DNA of 16,736 nucleotides. It comes from CAVOBC01 sp963693635. GTDB taxonomy: Bacteria > Pseudomonadota > Gammaproteobacteria > Pseudomonadales > Azotimanducaceae. Of this stretch, positions 7,570 to 14,560 are shown in pieces; position 1 is the stretch's first letter; each line of letters begins with the position of its first letter. Position numbers and translations under genes: made by a program. Location of the stretch: assembly GCA_963693635.1 (NCBI GenBank), contig CAVOBC010000065.1:1-16736 (forward strand), written 5' to 3'. Under the pieces are notes generated by a model, which made no database searches, was not told where the DNA came from, and saw only the letters and a program-made list of their open reading frames with translations.

Positions 7570-8442
7570 CTACTCCGTTCGCACTTTTCCTTCTGCTCGG
7601 AGGCGCGCACGTTCGGCGCGCCGCGCTTCGCCCTTCTGCCGCAGCATTTCACGGTTCTCGTCGTTGATCTCAAGGTAACGGTCCCGCCACGGCGTGGTGC
7701 CGGTGAACACATACGGTGTCTCCACGATCCGACCCGGCGCGGTTGCCGTTTCGAGCAGGGACAACGCGCGCGCGACGATGTCAGCCTGCATTGATGAATC
7801 GCCAGGCTGACCGCACGGATTGCCGAGCGGAAAGTCGGTGTAGAGGAACCGTGGTACGCCGCAATACTCAACGATGTCCCAGGCGGACCCGAGGATCACC
7901 GTCGGAATGCCTGCGCCTTCAAGATAGCGGGATAGCAGACTCACGGTCTGATGACAGACGGGTCACAACGGCACCAGCAGTGCAATATCAATCTGGTCCT
8001 CATTGAGCCGGCGCAGAATCTCAGGCGCATCTGACTCCAGCGTGCGTCGTTGGCTGTATTCGGTTGGAATGCAGTGGAATCGATCTGCCAGGCCGCCAAC
8101 GCGGCCGTCGGCCACCATGGCGTTCAGATACCCGACCGGAAAGTACGAACTCCGATCGTTCATATGGGTCGCTTCTCTGTCCCACGAGAGATCGTCGCCA
8201 TAAAGGCGCTCGGGTGGTGACGACATTGATCCGGAGTCCACGAAGCGCGCGTCGGTTGCTGCGCGCGCGTAGGTGGACGCCGTTGTCACATAGCCGAGAC
8301 GGCAGTCAGCGAGGGGCTTTTCGAGTGGCGTGAACGGAATGTCGTCAAAGTGGGCCCAGGCATAGGCTTTGGTGAAGCCCTGTGCCTCATAGAATTGCCG
8401 TGTGCGTTCCATGTACGGAACGGGCAGGTTGGTGTCCTTCAT
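7570..8442 (-). CDS. GrdB-related selenoprotein with in-frame TGA (Sec160, UPVC motif)
   Basis: Two abutting minus-strand frames (8442-7963 and 7944-7570) are the same frame divided by one TGA at 7965-7963. Read through, they give a 290-residue protein: MKDTNLPVPYMERTRQFY..., ...DIALLVPL-U-PVCHQTVSLLSRYLEGAGI..., ...CGVPRFLYTDFPLGNPCG.... From memory, this is the layout of the glycine/sarcosine/betaine reductase selenoprotein B-like family (PF07355-related), where this site is Sec or Cys in a U/C-x-x-C redox motif. Similarity continues on both sides of the TGA, including the seven codons between it and the second ORF's GTG. A hairpin suited to a bacterial SECIS follows the TGA. Length is shorter than clostridial GrdB (about 430). 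The substrate is unknown; a thiol/selenol redox role is inferred. The preceding gene in this direction is the SDR at 8588-9352. Confidence 0.8.
7936..7965 (-). promoter_or_regulatory. Selenocysteine TGA codon and candidate bacterial SECIS hairpin
   Basis: The TGA occupies 7965-7963. Twelve nt later on the minus strand comes the stem CAGAC (7950-7946), loop CGTGA (7945-7941) and stem GTCTG (7940-7936). Bacterial SECIS elements lie just after the UGA inside the coding sequence, with a short apical stem and a G near the start of the loop. This hairpin has G as its second loop base. An alternative hairpin, GTCTG-TCAT-CAGAC (7959-7946), shares one arm and could compete. Only the short stem is seen, so the call rests mainly on the protein evidence. 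Confidence 0.5.
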
Positions 8443-8482
8443 GTCATCTGTGTCCTGCGCTATAGAAGCCTTAACGCGTTAC

Positions 8483-8575
8483 TGTCCCAAAATTGTCATC
8501 CTGACAATCCTTGGGGTCGGTTTGCAGGCAAACCTCGCATGATCTTGCAGTAAAGAGGCCTGCGGAAAATGGCGG
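8483..8575 (+). repeat. Dispersed structured repeat, copy 2
   Basis: This is a 93-nt match to 4510-4603, same strand, about 89% identical. The first dyad is perfect here in its core, ATTGTCA-TCC-TGACAAT, flanked by CCAA/TTGG. The second is GGTTTGC-AG-GCAAACC, where both stem arms are unchanged and only the loop differs from copy 1. It sits between the SDR stop and the selenoprotein start, both on the minus strand, so here the repeat runs against transcription, unlike copy 1. It ends 12 nt from the SDR stop codon. Confidence 0.8.
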
Positions 8576-8587
8576 TGCATCTCTGCA

Positions 8588-9352
8588 CTAGCTCGTGCTG
8601 CCACCGTCGGCCATATACACACCGCCGGTGACGAAACTTGCGTCGTCCGAGGCCAGAAACAACATAACGCTTGCGATCTCGTGGGGCTCCGCATACCGCT
8701 TCATCGGGATGTTCTCGGCGATCCGGTCATGGACCGCTTCAGGATCCTGATTACCCATGCCTTTCTCGAGCGACCGCATCATGCGGGTTTCAACGGGCGA
8801 CGGGTTGACCGTGTTGACCCGGATGTTGTGGCCGGCGCCTTCCTTGGACGCAGAGCGCATCAGCCCGATGACCGCATGCTTGCTCGCGTTGTAGGCCGAC
8901 ATCGAGCCCGCGCCGGAAACACCCGCGACTGATGAAGTCACAACGATACTCCCGCCGCCCCGCGCGATCATCGCCGGAAACACAGATTTGAGGCCCAGCC
9001 AGACCCCGCGCACGTTGACCGCCATAACCTTGTCGAACACGTCGACATCGTAGTCCATGATCCCGGCGACCTGCCCCTCGATACCCGCGTTGGCGAGCAG
9101 AATGTCGACGCCGCCGTAGCGCTCCACGGCCGCCTCGATGTAGCGCGCGGTATCGTCTTCGCGGGTAACGTCGGCAGCGCACCAACTCACCTGGTTGCTG
9201 CCGAGTTCTTCCACAGTTGCTGCGAGCGTGGCTTCGTCCAGATCAACCAGCAGCACTCGGCTGCCCTCGTCGATGAACCGCCGTGCCGCCGCTTTGCCGA
9301 TGCCGCCGGCGCCGCCGGTTATGATCGTTACCTTGTCGTCGAGTCTGCCCAT
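8588..9352 (-). CDS. Short-chain dehydrogenase/reductase (classical SDR)
   Basis: 254 residues, the standard classical SDR length. The nucleotide site TGGAGGIG spans residues 12-19, NAG is at 88-90, and the catalytic set is N113, S141, Y154 and K158 (YNASK). Asp37 at the end of the second strand (VLLVDLD) favours NAD(H) over NADP(H). The C-terminus ends in the common FVTGGVYMADGG. It should oxidise or reduce an alcohol/ketone; the substrate cannot be read. The start ATG at 9352 has GGAG 8 nt before it. It lies upstream of the selenoprotein gene on the same strand, 145 nt away, with repeat copy 2 between them. It is divergent from the ThuA-like gene. Confidence 0.94.
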   Translation of the reverse strand: MGRLDDKVTIITGGAGGIGKAAARRFIDEGSRVLLVDLDEATLAATVEELGSNQVSWCAADVTREDDTARYIEAAVERYGGVDILLANAGIEGQVAGIMDYDVDVFDKVMAVNVRGVWLGLKSVFPAMIARGGGSIVVTSSVAGVSGAGSMSAYNASKHAVIGLMRSASKEGAGHNIRVNTVNPSPVETRMMRSLEKGMGNQDPEAVHDRIAENIPMKRYAEPHEIASVMLFLASDDASFVTGGVYMADGGSTS

Positions 9353-9453
9353 GATGCTGCTCCACGCGTGTTTGCCTGCAGAATATCAGATGCTCGTGCA
9401 AGGGGTGTATGATCGATTCGCTGATCGGGGCACGAGTGAATTGGCAAATGAGA

Positions 9454-9479
9454 CGTCGTTGAGACGGTTTATTTTTTTT
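9454..9479 (+). terminator. Weak terminator/attenuator-like hairpin before the ThuA-like gene
   Basis: A short stem CGTC (9454-9457), loop GTTGA and stem GACG (9463-9466) is followed by GTTTATTTTTTTT (9467-9479), an unusually long T run for this GC-rich DNA. It lies in the leader of the plus-strand gene at 9502, just before its ribosome site, and 40 nt after a possible -10 TATGAT at about 9408. The stem has only 4 pairs, so this may simply be a T tract in a promoter region. Confidence 0.25.
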
Positions 9480-9501
9480 CGAGCGAAAGAGAGGGACGCC
9501 C

Positions 9502-10302
9502 ATGCGTGCACATCTGATTACAGGCGGTTTTCCGCCCGGTTCGACCGCTGGCCACGACATGGACTATGCACGGCTGCGCCTGTTACAGCTTCTGAGCGAC
9601 GGGGGTGCCATGACCACCGTTGCGAGCGATTTCACCGATGTTGCCAAGTGGCTGCCGGGTTGCCAGCTACTCGTGACGTACGTAGCAGGACCGTTTCCGG
9701 CGGACGCAGAGAGCGCCTTCATTGAGCGTTGGCTCGAAGACGGCGGCAAGTGGGTCGCACTGCACGGAACGAGTGGGGGCAAGGCTGCGCGTACTGCGGA
9801 CGGCAAGGGCCGGAAGATGGTGAAGCTCGCTCACCATCGGGCGCTCGGCGCGTTTTTTCTCAATCATCCGCCACTGCGCCGTTTTAGCGTGTCGGTTGAA
9901 GATCGGAGCCATCCGTTGATGGCAGACATGCCCGCCAGTTTCGATGTCATTGATGAACTGTATTTGATCGAGGTCCAGGACCCGTCCGCGAAGGTATTGT
10001 TAACAACCGACTTAGCCGAAGACCCGTCACCACCCGGATTTGGCTTCGCCTATGACGAGGACACATCCTTGCTCCCGGACGGCAAGACCCGTGTGCTGGG
10101 CTTTGTGCGCGAGGTTGGCAAAGGCGCGGTCGCGTACTGGGCGCTCGGACACTGTCATTCACCAGCGACCAATGCTCAGCCGTTCGTTGATGAGAGTCTG
10201 GCGGCGGACGGCAGCACGCCGCCGATCTTCCATGGGGTCTGGGAGAACGACGCGTTTTCCCGGTTGCTGAGCAATTCAATCAGTTGGGCTGACGCCGCCT
10301 GA
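9502..10302 (+). CDS. ThuA-like domain protein
   Basis: 266 residues with the class-I glutamine amidotransferase-like fold of the ThuA family (trehalose utilisation; in other members, sugar oxidoreduction and sugar-compound catabolism). Marks are GHDMDYARL near the N-terminus, TYVAGPFP, WVALHGTSGG, the family segment ALGAFFLNHPPLRRFSV, DRSHPLMADMPASFDVIDEL, and the closing GKGAVAYWALGHCHSP. There is no signal peptide. A GAGGG at 9491-9495 precedes the ATG. The exact reaction of ThuA proteins is not settled, so no substrate is given. It lies 86 nt upstream of the nitronate monooxygenase gene on the same strand and may lead a three-gene operon. Confidence 0.85.
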   Translation: MRAHLITGGFPPGSTAGHDMDYARLRLLQLLSDGGAMTTVASDFTDVAKWLPGCQLLVTYVAGPFPADAESAFIERWLEDGGKWVALHGTSGGKAARTADGKGRKMVKLAHHRALGAFFLNHPPLRRFSVSVEDRSHPLMADMPASFDVIDELYLIEVQDPSAKVLLTTDLAEDPSPPGFGFAYDEDTSLLPDGKTRVLGFVREVGKGAVAYWALGHCHSPATNAQPFVDESLAADGSTPPIFHGVWENDAFSRLLSNSISWADAA

Positions 10303-10339
10303 CGGCCTGCAAGAGCAGCCTGCAAAGAACGTGAGACTT

Positions 10340-10366
10340 GTCCTGCGGCATCCGCTGCGCCAGGAC
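10340..10366 (+). other. Hairpin between ThuA-like and nitronate monooxygenase genes
   Basis: A perfect 6-bp outer stem GTCCTG/CAGGAC (10340-10345 with 10361-10366) encloses a 15-nt interior that can form its own GCGG-CAT-CCGC stem. It sits 12 nt upstream of the AGGAG ribosome site at 10379. No T tract follows, so it is not a standard terminator; it could stabilise or process the mRNA. Confidence 0.3.
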
Positions 10367-10388
10367 CGATCCGATACCAGGAGAGACA

Positions 10389-11528
10389 ATGAAATCAGAA
10401 CTATGTGACCGCCTTGGCATTGAGTTTCCACTTTTCGCATTTAGTCATTGTCGTGATGTTATCGCCGCGGTCAGCAACGCTGGCGGCTTTGGTGTACTCG
10501 GCGCGACCGGGCACACGCCGACGTCGCTCGAAGTTGAGCTCAAATGGCTGGATGAACACACGAACGGCAAACCGTACGGGGTGGACCTGCTGGTTCCCGC
10601 AAGTCTCGACAGCAAGGAAGAGGCCGTTGCCGCTGAGGAGATCGAGGCGCGCATTCCCCCGGAGCACAAGCGATACATCGAGAGCATCCTTGCGAACCAC
10701 AACATCGATACCAAGGGCCTGTGGGATCGGAAGATCTCGGAGAACCACGGTGATTACCTGCGCGAGAAGGGCGCGTCGCCCGTTCTCGATGTCGCGTTCT
10801 CGCACCCACAGGTGAAGATGATCGTCAACGCGCTTGGCGTGCCACCAGACTTCATGCGTGAGAAGGCCAAAGCGGCGGGCGCACTGACCGGCGCGCTCGC
10901 TGGCGCAAAGGAGCACGCGATCAAGCATGCGGAGGCCGGGGTTGATGTTATTATAGTATCAGGAACCGAGGCGGGCGGCCATTGCGGTGAGGTCTCAACG
11001 ATGGTCGTGGTGCCCGAGGTGATCGATGCACTCAAGCCGTACGGTGACATCCCGGTACTCGCGGCCGGCGGCATCGTCACGGGCAGACAGATGGCTGCAG
11101 CCATGACGATGGGCGCTGCGGGCGCCTGGTGTGGGTCCGTGTGGCTGACGACGGCAGAGGCTGAGACCGCGCCCGCGGTCAAAGAGAAGATGCTGGCGGC
11201 GACGTCACGACACACGGTCCGATCCCGATCCCGGACGGGCAAGCCGACCCGGCAGTTGCGGTCCGCGTGGACCGACGCCTGGCACGATGAAAACGCGCCG
11301 GACCCACTGCCGATGCCGCTGCAACAGTTGATCAGTGAACCGGCGCTCGGGCGCATCGGTCAGCTTGCCGAAAGTGGTCACGGCGGTGCCAAACAACTGG
11401 CAACCTACTTTGTCGGCCAGGGGGTGGGACTCATGAACCAAACGACCTCGTCGCGGCAGGTGGTTTACGACTTCATGGAAGACTTCGCGGCTGCGACAGA
11501 GCGGGCTGCGAGCCTGCTGGAGGATTGA
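10389..11528 (+). CDS. Nitronate monooxygenase / 2-nitropropane dioxygenase-like flavoprotein
   Basis: 379 residues, an FMN-dependent TIM-barrel enzyme of the NMO family, which oxidises alkyl nitronates or related carbanions. N-terminal AAVSNAGGFGVLGATG is typical. VIIVSGTEAGGHCGEV carries the family GxEAGGH with H198 as the likely catalytic His, and VLAAGGIVTGRQMAAAMTMG followed by GAAGAWCGS forms the FMN phosphate site. A roughly 110-residue insertion between the first strand region and the barrel core (IPPEHKRYIESILANHNIDT...) is longer than in minimal NMOs. Many family members act on substrates other than nitroalkanes. ATG 10389 follows AGGAG at 10379-10383. The TauD-like gene starts 3 nt after its stop, so the two are co-translated. 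Confidence 0.88.
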   Translation: MKSELCDRLGIEFPLFAFSHCRDVIAAVSNAGGFGVLGATGHTPTSLEVELKWLDEHTNGKPYGVDLLVPASLDSKEEAVAAEEIEARIPPEHKRYIESILANHNIDTKGLWDRKISENHGDYLREKGASPVLDVAFSHPQVKMIVNALGVPPDFMREKAKAAGALTGALAGAKEHAIKHAEAGVDVIIVSGTEAGGHCGEVSTMVVVPEVIDALKPYGDIPVLAAGGIVTGRQMAAAMTMGAAGAWCGSVWLTTAEAETAPAVKEKMLAATSRHTVRSRSRTGKPTRQLRSAWTDAWHDENAPDPLPMPLQQLISEPALGRIGQLAESGHGGAKQLATYFVGQGVGLMNQTTSSRQVVYDFMEDFAAATERAASLLED

Positions 11529-11531
11529 CGC

Positions 11532-12410
11532 ATGCGTGTCCAGATCACGGACGCGACGCTCGGGGCCGTCGTGCAGGATGTTGATCTTGCTGCTATTGAC
11601 GACGCGCAATTCGCCGAGATCGAGGCGGAGTGGCATCGTCACGCGGTTCTCGTGTTCCAGGATCAGCATTTGACGGATGAGCAGCACCTTGCCTTCACGC
11701 GCCGGTTCGGACGGCTGGAAAAAGGTTTGAAGCGCGGTCCGGCCAGTGCCCGTGTCGGCTACATTACGAATGTGACGAAAGAAGGCGCGATAGCCGATCC
11801 CCAGAGTTTGCAGGTTCGCTTCAGCTCGGGGAACAGCGGCTGGCACACCGACAGCTCCTACAAGCGGGTTGGTGCGAAGGCGTCGATTCTCGCGGCACAC
11901 GAGGTGCCAAGCGTCGGCGGCGAGACCGAGTGGGCTGACATGCGGGCCGCCTACGATGCGCTGGATGAGGCGTCCAAGAGCTGGCTGGCGGAGAGGGTCG
12001 CGGTTCATAGCTACGTCTTCAGCCACGCGCCCCACGGCGGCCTTGAGCTATTGAATGAGCGCGAGGTGGCGGATCTGCCCCCGGTTCAGCACGCGGTTGT
12101 CCGAACGCATCCGGCGACGGGTCGCAAGAACCTCTTTGTTGGCCGCCATGCCAGCCACATTCTCGGCGAGGACGAGCATGAGAGTCGTGCGCTTCTGCGC
12201 CAACTGACAAGCGACGCCTGCCAGCCGCCGCGCATCTGGAAGCACCGTTGGCAGCCGGGAGAGATTGCCCTTTGGGATAACCGCTGCGTTCTGCATCGTG
12301 GCCACGCGTTTCCGTCAGATCAGCGGCGGGTCATGGCACGGTCAACGGTTGCGGGCGACGTGGCGGACAACGAGTGGGCGCTCGACGACGAGGTCAGGCG
12401 GGGGGTCTGA
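11532..12410 (+). CDS. TauD/TfdA-family Fe(II)/2-oxoglutarate dioxygenase
   Basis: 292 residues, the usual TauD/TfdA length. Iron ligands are H105 and D107 in GWHTDSSY, and H255 in LWDNRCVLHRGHAF. Arginines in QRRVMARSTVAGD (R266, R270) are placed to hold 2-oxoglutarate. HPATGRKNLFVG is the family's conserved mid-segment. TauD releases sulfite from taurine and TfdA cleaves 2,4-D ethers; relatives act on many small acids, so the substrate is open. GGAGG at 11519-11523, inside the end of the NMO gene, is its ribosome site, showing tight coupling with NMO. No clear terminator is seen after the stop. Confidence 0.92.
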   Translation: MRVQITDATLGAVVQDVDLAAIDDAQFAEIEAEWHRHAVLVFQDQHLTDEQHLAFTRRFGRLEKGLKRGPASARVGYITNVTKEGAIADPQSLQVRFSSGNSGWHTDSSYKRVGAKASILAAHEVPSVGGETEWADMRAAYDALDEASKSWLAERVAVHSYVFSHAPHGGLELLNEREVADLPPVQHAVVRTHPATGRKNLFVGRHASHILGEDEHESRALLRQLTSDACQPPRIWKHRWQPGEIALWDNRCVLHRGHAFPSDQRRVMARSTVAGDVADNEWALDDEVRRGV

Positions 12411-12626
12411 AGTAACGGTTTGACGGCCTGCGGGCGTACTTATTTAGCGCTCACGACGCCGGACGTATCGTTGCTCTGTATACTCGGGCCCGAAAAACGA
12501 TAGACGTTTGGAAGCGGGTCTCGTGTTGTCGGGCGGATTCGCGAGGCGCAAGCATTTGCGGCGTCGGTATGGAGGAAACGGAGGTTCCTTCGTTCAAGCG
12601 ACGTGCCGATCAGACAGCCGACGCGG

Positions 12627-12977
12627 CTATGCCCAAACTTCGGCGATTAGCTGTTTCAGCTTGTCGATAGCGACCGGCTTGTGCACCAGCGGGATGCCGG
12701 AGGCCTGGGCGGCGTTGAGGTGGGCAGATGACGTCTCGCCGGTGATGAGAATGGTTGGCAGCGACGGATGCTGCTGACGCAACGCGTCGATCACGTCCAG
12801 ACCGGTTTCGCCGGCGAGCGTCCAGTCAACGAGGGCGAGATCGAGGGTGTCGTCAGCGGTGGCCGTGAGTGCAGTCGTTGTGTCCTGCGCTGTTCGCACG
12901 GTACAACCGAGACCTTCGAGCATCGCCGTGGTTGCCAGCCGCACCCGCTCTTCGTCATCGACCACAACGATGGTCAT
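12627..12977 (-). CDS. Single receiver (REC) domain response regulator, probably detached from a hybrid kinase
   Basis: 116 residues forming one receiver domain: acidic pair D7-D8, phospho-acceptor D51 in LALVDWTLAGETG, T79 in ILITGET and K100 in VHKPV. There is no output domain. The LRxxGxPLLHKPV-like end and GETGLDVIDALR resemble the C-terminal receivers of hybrid kinases with a SHDLRQP His box (family knowledge). It starts 6 nt after a TAG that closes the kinase frame, and it is in the same frame as the kinase's 3' part, so it may be the tail of a former fusion. The receiver itself has all key residues. With the kinase broken, its phosphate donor is unclear. Confidence 0.85.
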   Translation of the reverse strand: MTIVVVDDEERVRLATTAMLEGLGCTVRTAQDTTTALTATADDTLDLALVDWTLAGETGLDVIDALRQQHPSLPTILITGETSSAHLNAAQASGIPLVHKPVAIDKLKQLIAEVWA

Positions 12978-12983
12978 TGACCC

Positions 12984-14294
12984 CTACTCGGGTGCAACGG
13001 GCGACGTCTGCGCGGTGAGTGGTCCGACCGCGGTGATCTCCGTCATATGGAGACTGAAAGTACTGCCCTCCTCCGGCGTCGAGTCGAGATTCATTGATAT
13101 CAAGAAGCGAGATGAGTCGCGCGACGATTGAGAGGCAAAGGCCAAGTCCTTCTCGGCTACCTTCCTGCACCTGATAAAACTCATCGAAAATGTGCTTGCG
13201 TTGGTCGTCGTCGATGCCCGGCCCGGTATCTTTGATGCTGATGGATACAACGCCGCCATCCGCCGCAACTGAAACGGACACCTCGCCGTCTTCGGTGTAG
13301 CGAATCGCGTTGGCCAGCAGATTCCGAATAACCCGCTGCAGGTGAACCGGGTCGCTCTCCACAAACGGTTGCACGAGAAGATGGGTGTTGAGGACAAGGC
13401 CCTTGCTCTCTGCGGTGTTTGCGAACTCTGCTGCGGCCGCGGATACGAGCGGACCCACGTCGACTGGCTGCGTCGTGCATTGCATACCGCCGCTGTCGAG
13501 CTTGGACAGGTCCAGCATTTCATCCATGGCGACAGCGATGGAACCGAGGGCCTGGTTGATGTGTTTGGCGATCTCGCTTGCGCGCCCCTCAAGCTTCTGC
13601 AGCGTCAACGCCCCGGTGAAGAGCGATAGCGCGTGGATGGGTTGCCTGAGATCGCGTCCAGAAACCGCGTTTTCGCGTGATTGGCGGCCTCGTCGTCGCT
13701 GAGTGCCTGCTGCAGCCGGTTGTTGAGTGCGACGTGCTCAAAGCGAATCTCGACCGATTCAACAAACGAGCGCGATGTATCCCCGGCGATGACGATCAGC
13801 ACGGCACCGAATGCGACAATCGTCAAACTGATGGGAACATTCTCGCGCGTGGGAGGCCATGCCGCCTCGGCGTCCGTCAGCCAGAGCAATGTCAATGGCA
13901 CGAACACAGGTATGAAGTAGGCAATGTAGACCGCGCGATAGCCGGCGGTTGTTGCAATGGCACCGGTGCAAAGCCCGGCGAGGATCAGCGACTGTGTCGC
14001 CTGCTCGAAATCGGTAAGCTCTGGGAAAATCCAGAGTGAGAGTGCGTGAACGGTGCCGCTCAGACCACTCAGCGCAGTCGCGAGCCGCAGGCGTGTTTCA
14101 ATGGCGAGATCGTCACGTGCTGACAAGTGGTTGAGGCATACCGTCCGCAACAGCAGGGTGAGACCGACCAGCGCACCCCAGGCGACGCAAAGGATCGTCG
14201 TGATATGCCCGGCCGCAATCCACGCTTGGACGACGGCGACGAGCAGCACTGGAACGGGCACGCGCTTGGATTGCTTGACCAGAAAGTCGAGCAT
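12984..14294 (-). pseudogene. Membrane sensor histidine kinase, disrupted at the His box and again near the C-terminus
   Basis: The 5' part (14294-13605) encodes about five membrane segments, a linker and then AKTRFLDAIS. In another frame it resumes with LRQPIHALSLFTGALTLQK, HINQALGSIAVAMDEMLDLS, the N box VIRNLLANAIRYT, DTGPGIDDDQRKHIFDEF and GLGLCLSIV. Relatives read ...AISHDLRQP.... Here 10 nt covering Ser-His-Asp are missing at 13648-13654, so the phospho-acceptor His is gone and the frame shifts. A second shift (net -2) lies at about 13094-13102, after which MNLDSTPEEGSTFSLHM completes the ATPase domain. The frame ends with TAG at 12986-12984. The second Gly of the GLGLGLS box is Cys. 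The ATG at 14294 has AGGAAG before it. Confidence 0.8.
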
Positions 14295-14430
14295 TTCTTC
14301 CTGGGCGTCAGCGTGGGGGCGACAGACATGAGGTGATCGGGCCTGACCGGACGGCGTGATGTGTCCCGCAGTACTTCCTTTCCCTGTGGGTGTGGGGGCG
14401 AGTTAGTATGTCAAGTGAAGCGGGGATAAA

Positions 14431-14445
14431 GCCCCGCCGCGGGGC
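14431..14445 (+). other. GC-rich palindrome upstream of the cysteine dioxygenase-like gene
   Basis: GCCCCGCCGCGGGGC is a near-perfect 15-nt palindrome (7-bp arms, one central base), preceded by GGGGATAAA that could pair alternatively with its left arm. It lies about 115 nt before the gene at 14561, close after a possible -10 TAGTAT at 14404-14409 that lacks a good -35. It could be an RNA hairpin in the leader or a protein site. No T tract follows on either strand. Confidence 0.3.
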
Positions 14446-14473
14446 CCTGACAAGTGGCCACCAGCTCGTACCA

Positions 14474-14522
14474 AGTCTGATCGAGTCTGTTTCAAGCCGC
14501 TTGATCAAGGCCTTGAATCAAG
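14474..14522 (+). promoter_or_regulatory. Cluster of palindromes and direct repeats, candidate operator for the thiol-oxidation operon
   Basis: Within 49 nt are AGTCTG at 14474-14479 and again at 14484-14489 (exactly 10 nt apart). The palindrome CTTGATCAAG spans 14500-14509 and the palindrome CTTGAATCAAG spans 14512-14522. TCAAGTGAA at the end of this cluster recurs at about 14411. Such phased half-sites upstream of the 14561 gene suggest a transcription-factor site. The regulator is not identified and no regulator gene adjoins, apart from the broken two-component pair transcribed the other way. Confidence 0.4.
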
Positions 14523-14560
14523 TGAACGACAGAGCATCGTCAGCACCACCGGAGGAATCC

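Noticed and set aside
7570..7944. Separate small gene starting at GTG 7944
   Set aside because: It is in the same frame as the ORF ending at 7963, has no ribosome site of its own, and the seven codons between (PVCHQT...) belong to the family sequence; better read as the C-terminal part of the selenoprotein.
10300..10310. 11-mer TGACGGCCTGC shared with 12421-12431, both just after gene ends
   Set aside because: Repeated 11-mers are expected many times by chance in a window of this size; no flanking similarity.
12411..12626. Possible promoter or small RNA in the convergent gap (TATACT near 12479; AGCCG/CGGCT hairpin at 12616-12628)
   Set aside because: No -35 at proper spacing, no T tract after the hairpin, and no ORF or RNA fold that can be supported.
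14390..14560. N-terminal extension of the thiol dioxygenase frame back to 14390
   Set aside because: The extension crosses the palindrome and operator-like repeats, resembles no known domain, and the GGAGGA before ATG 14561 sets a family-length start.
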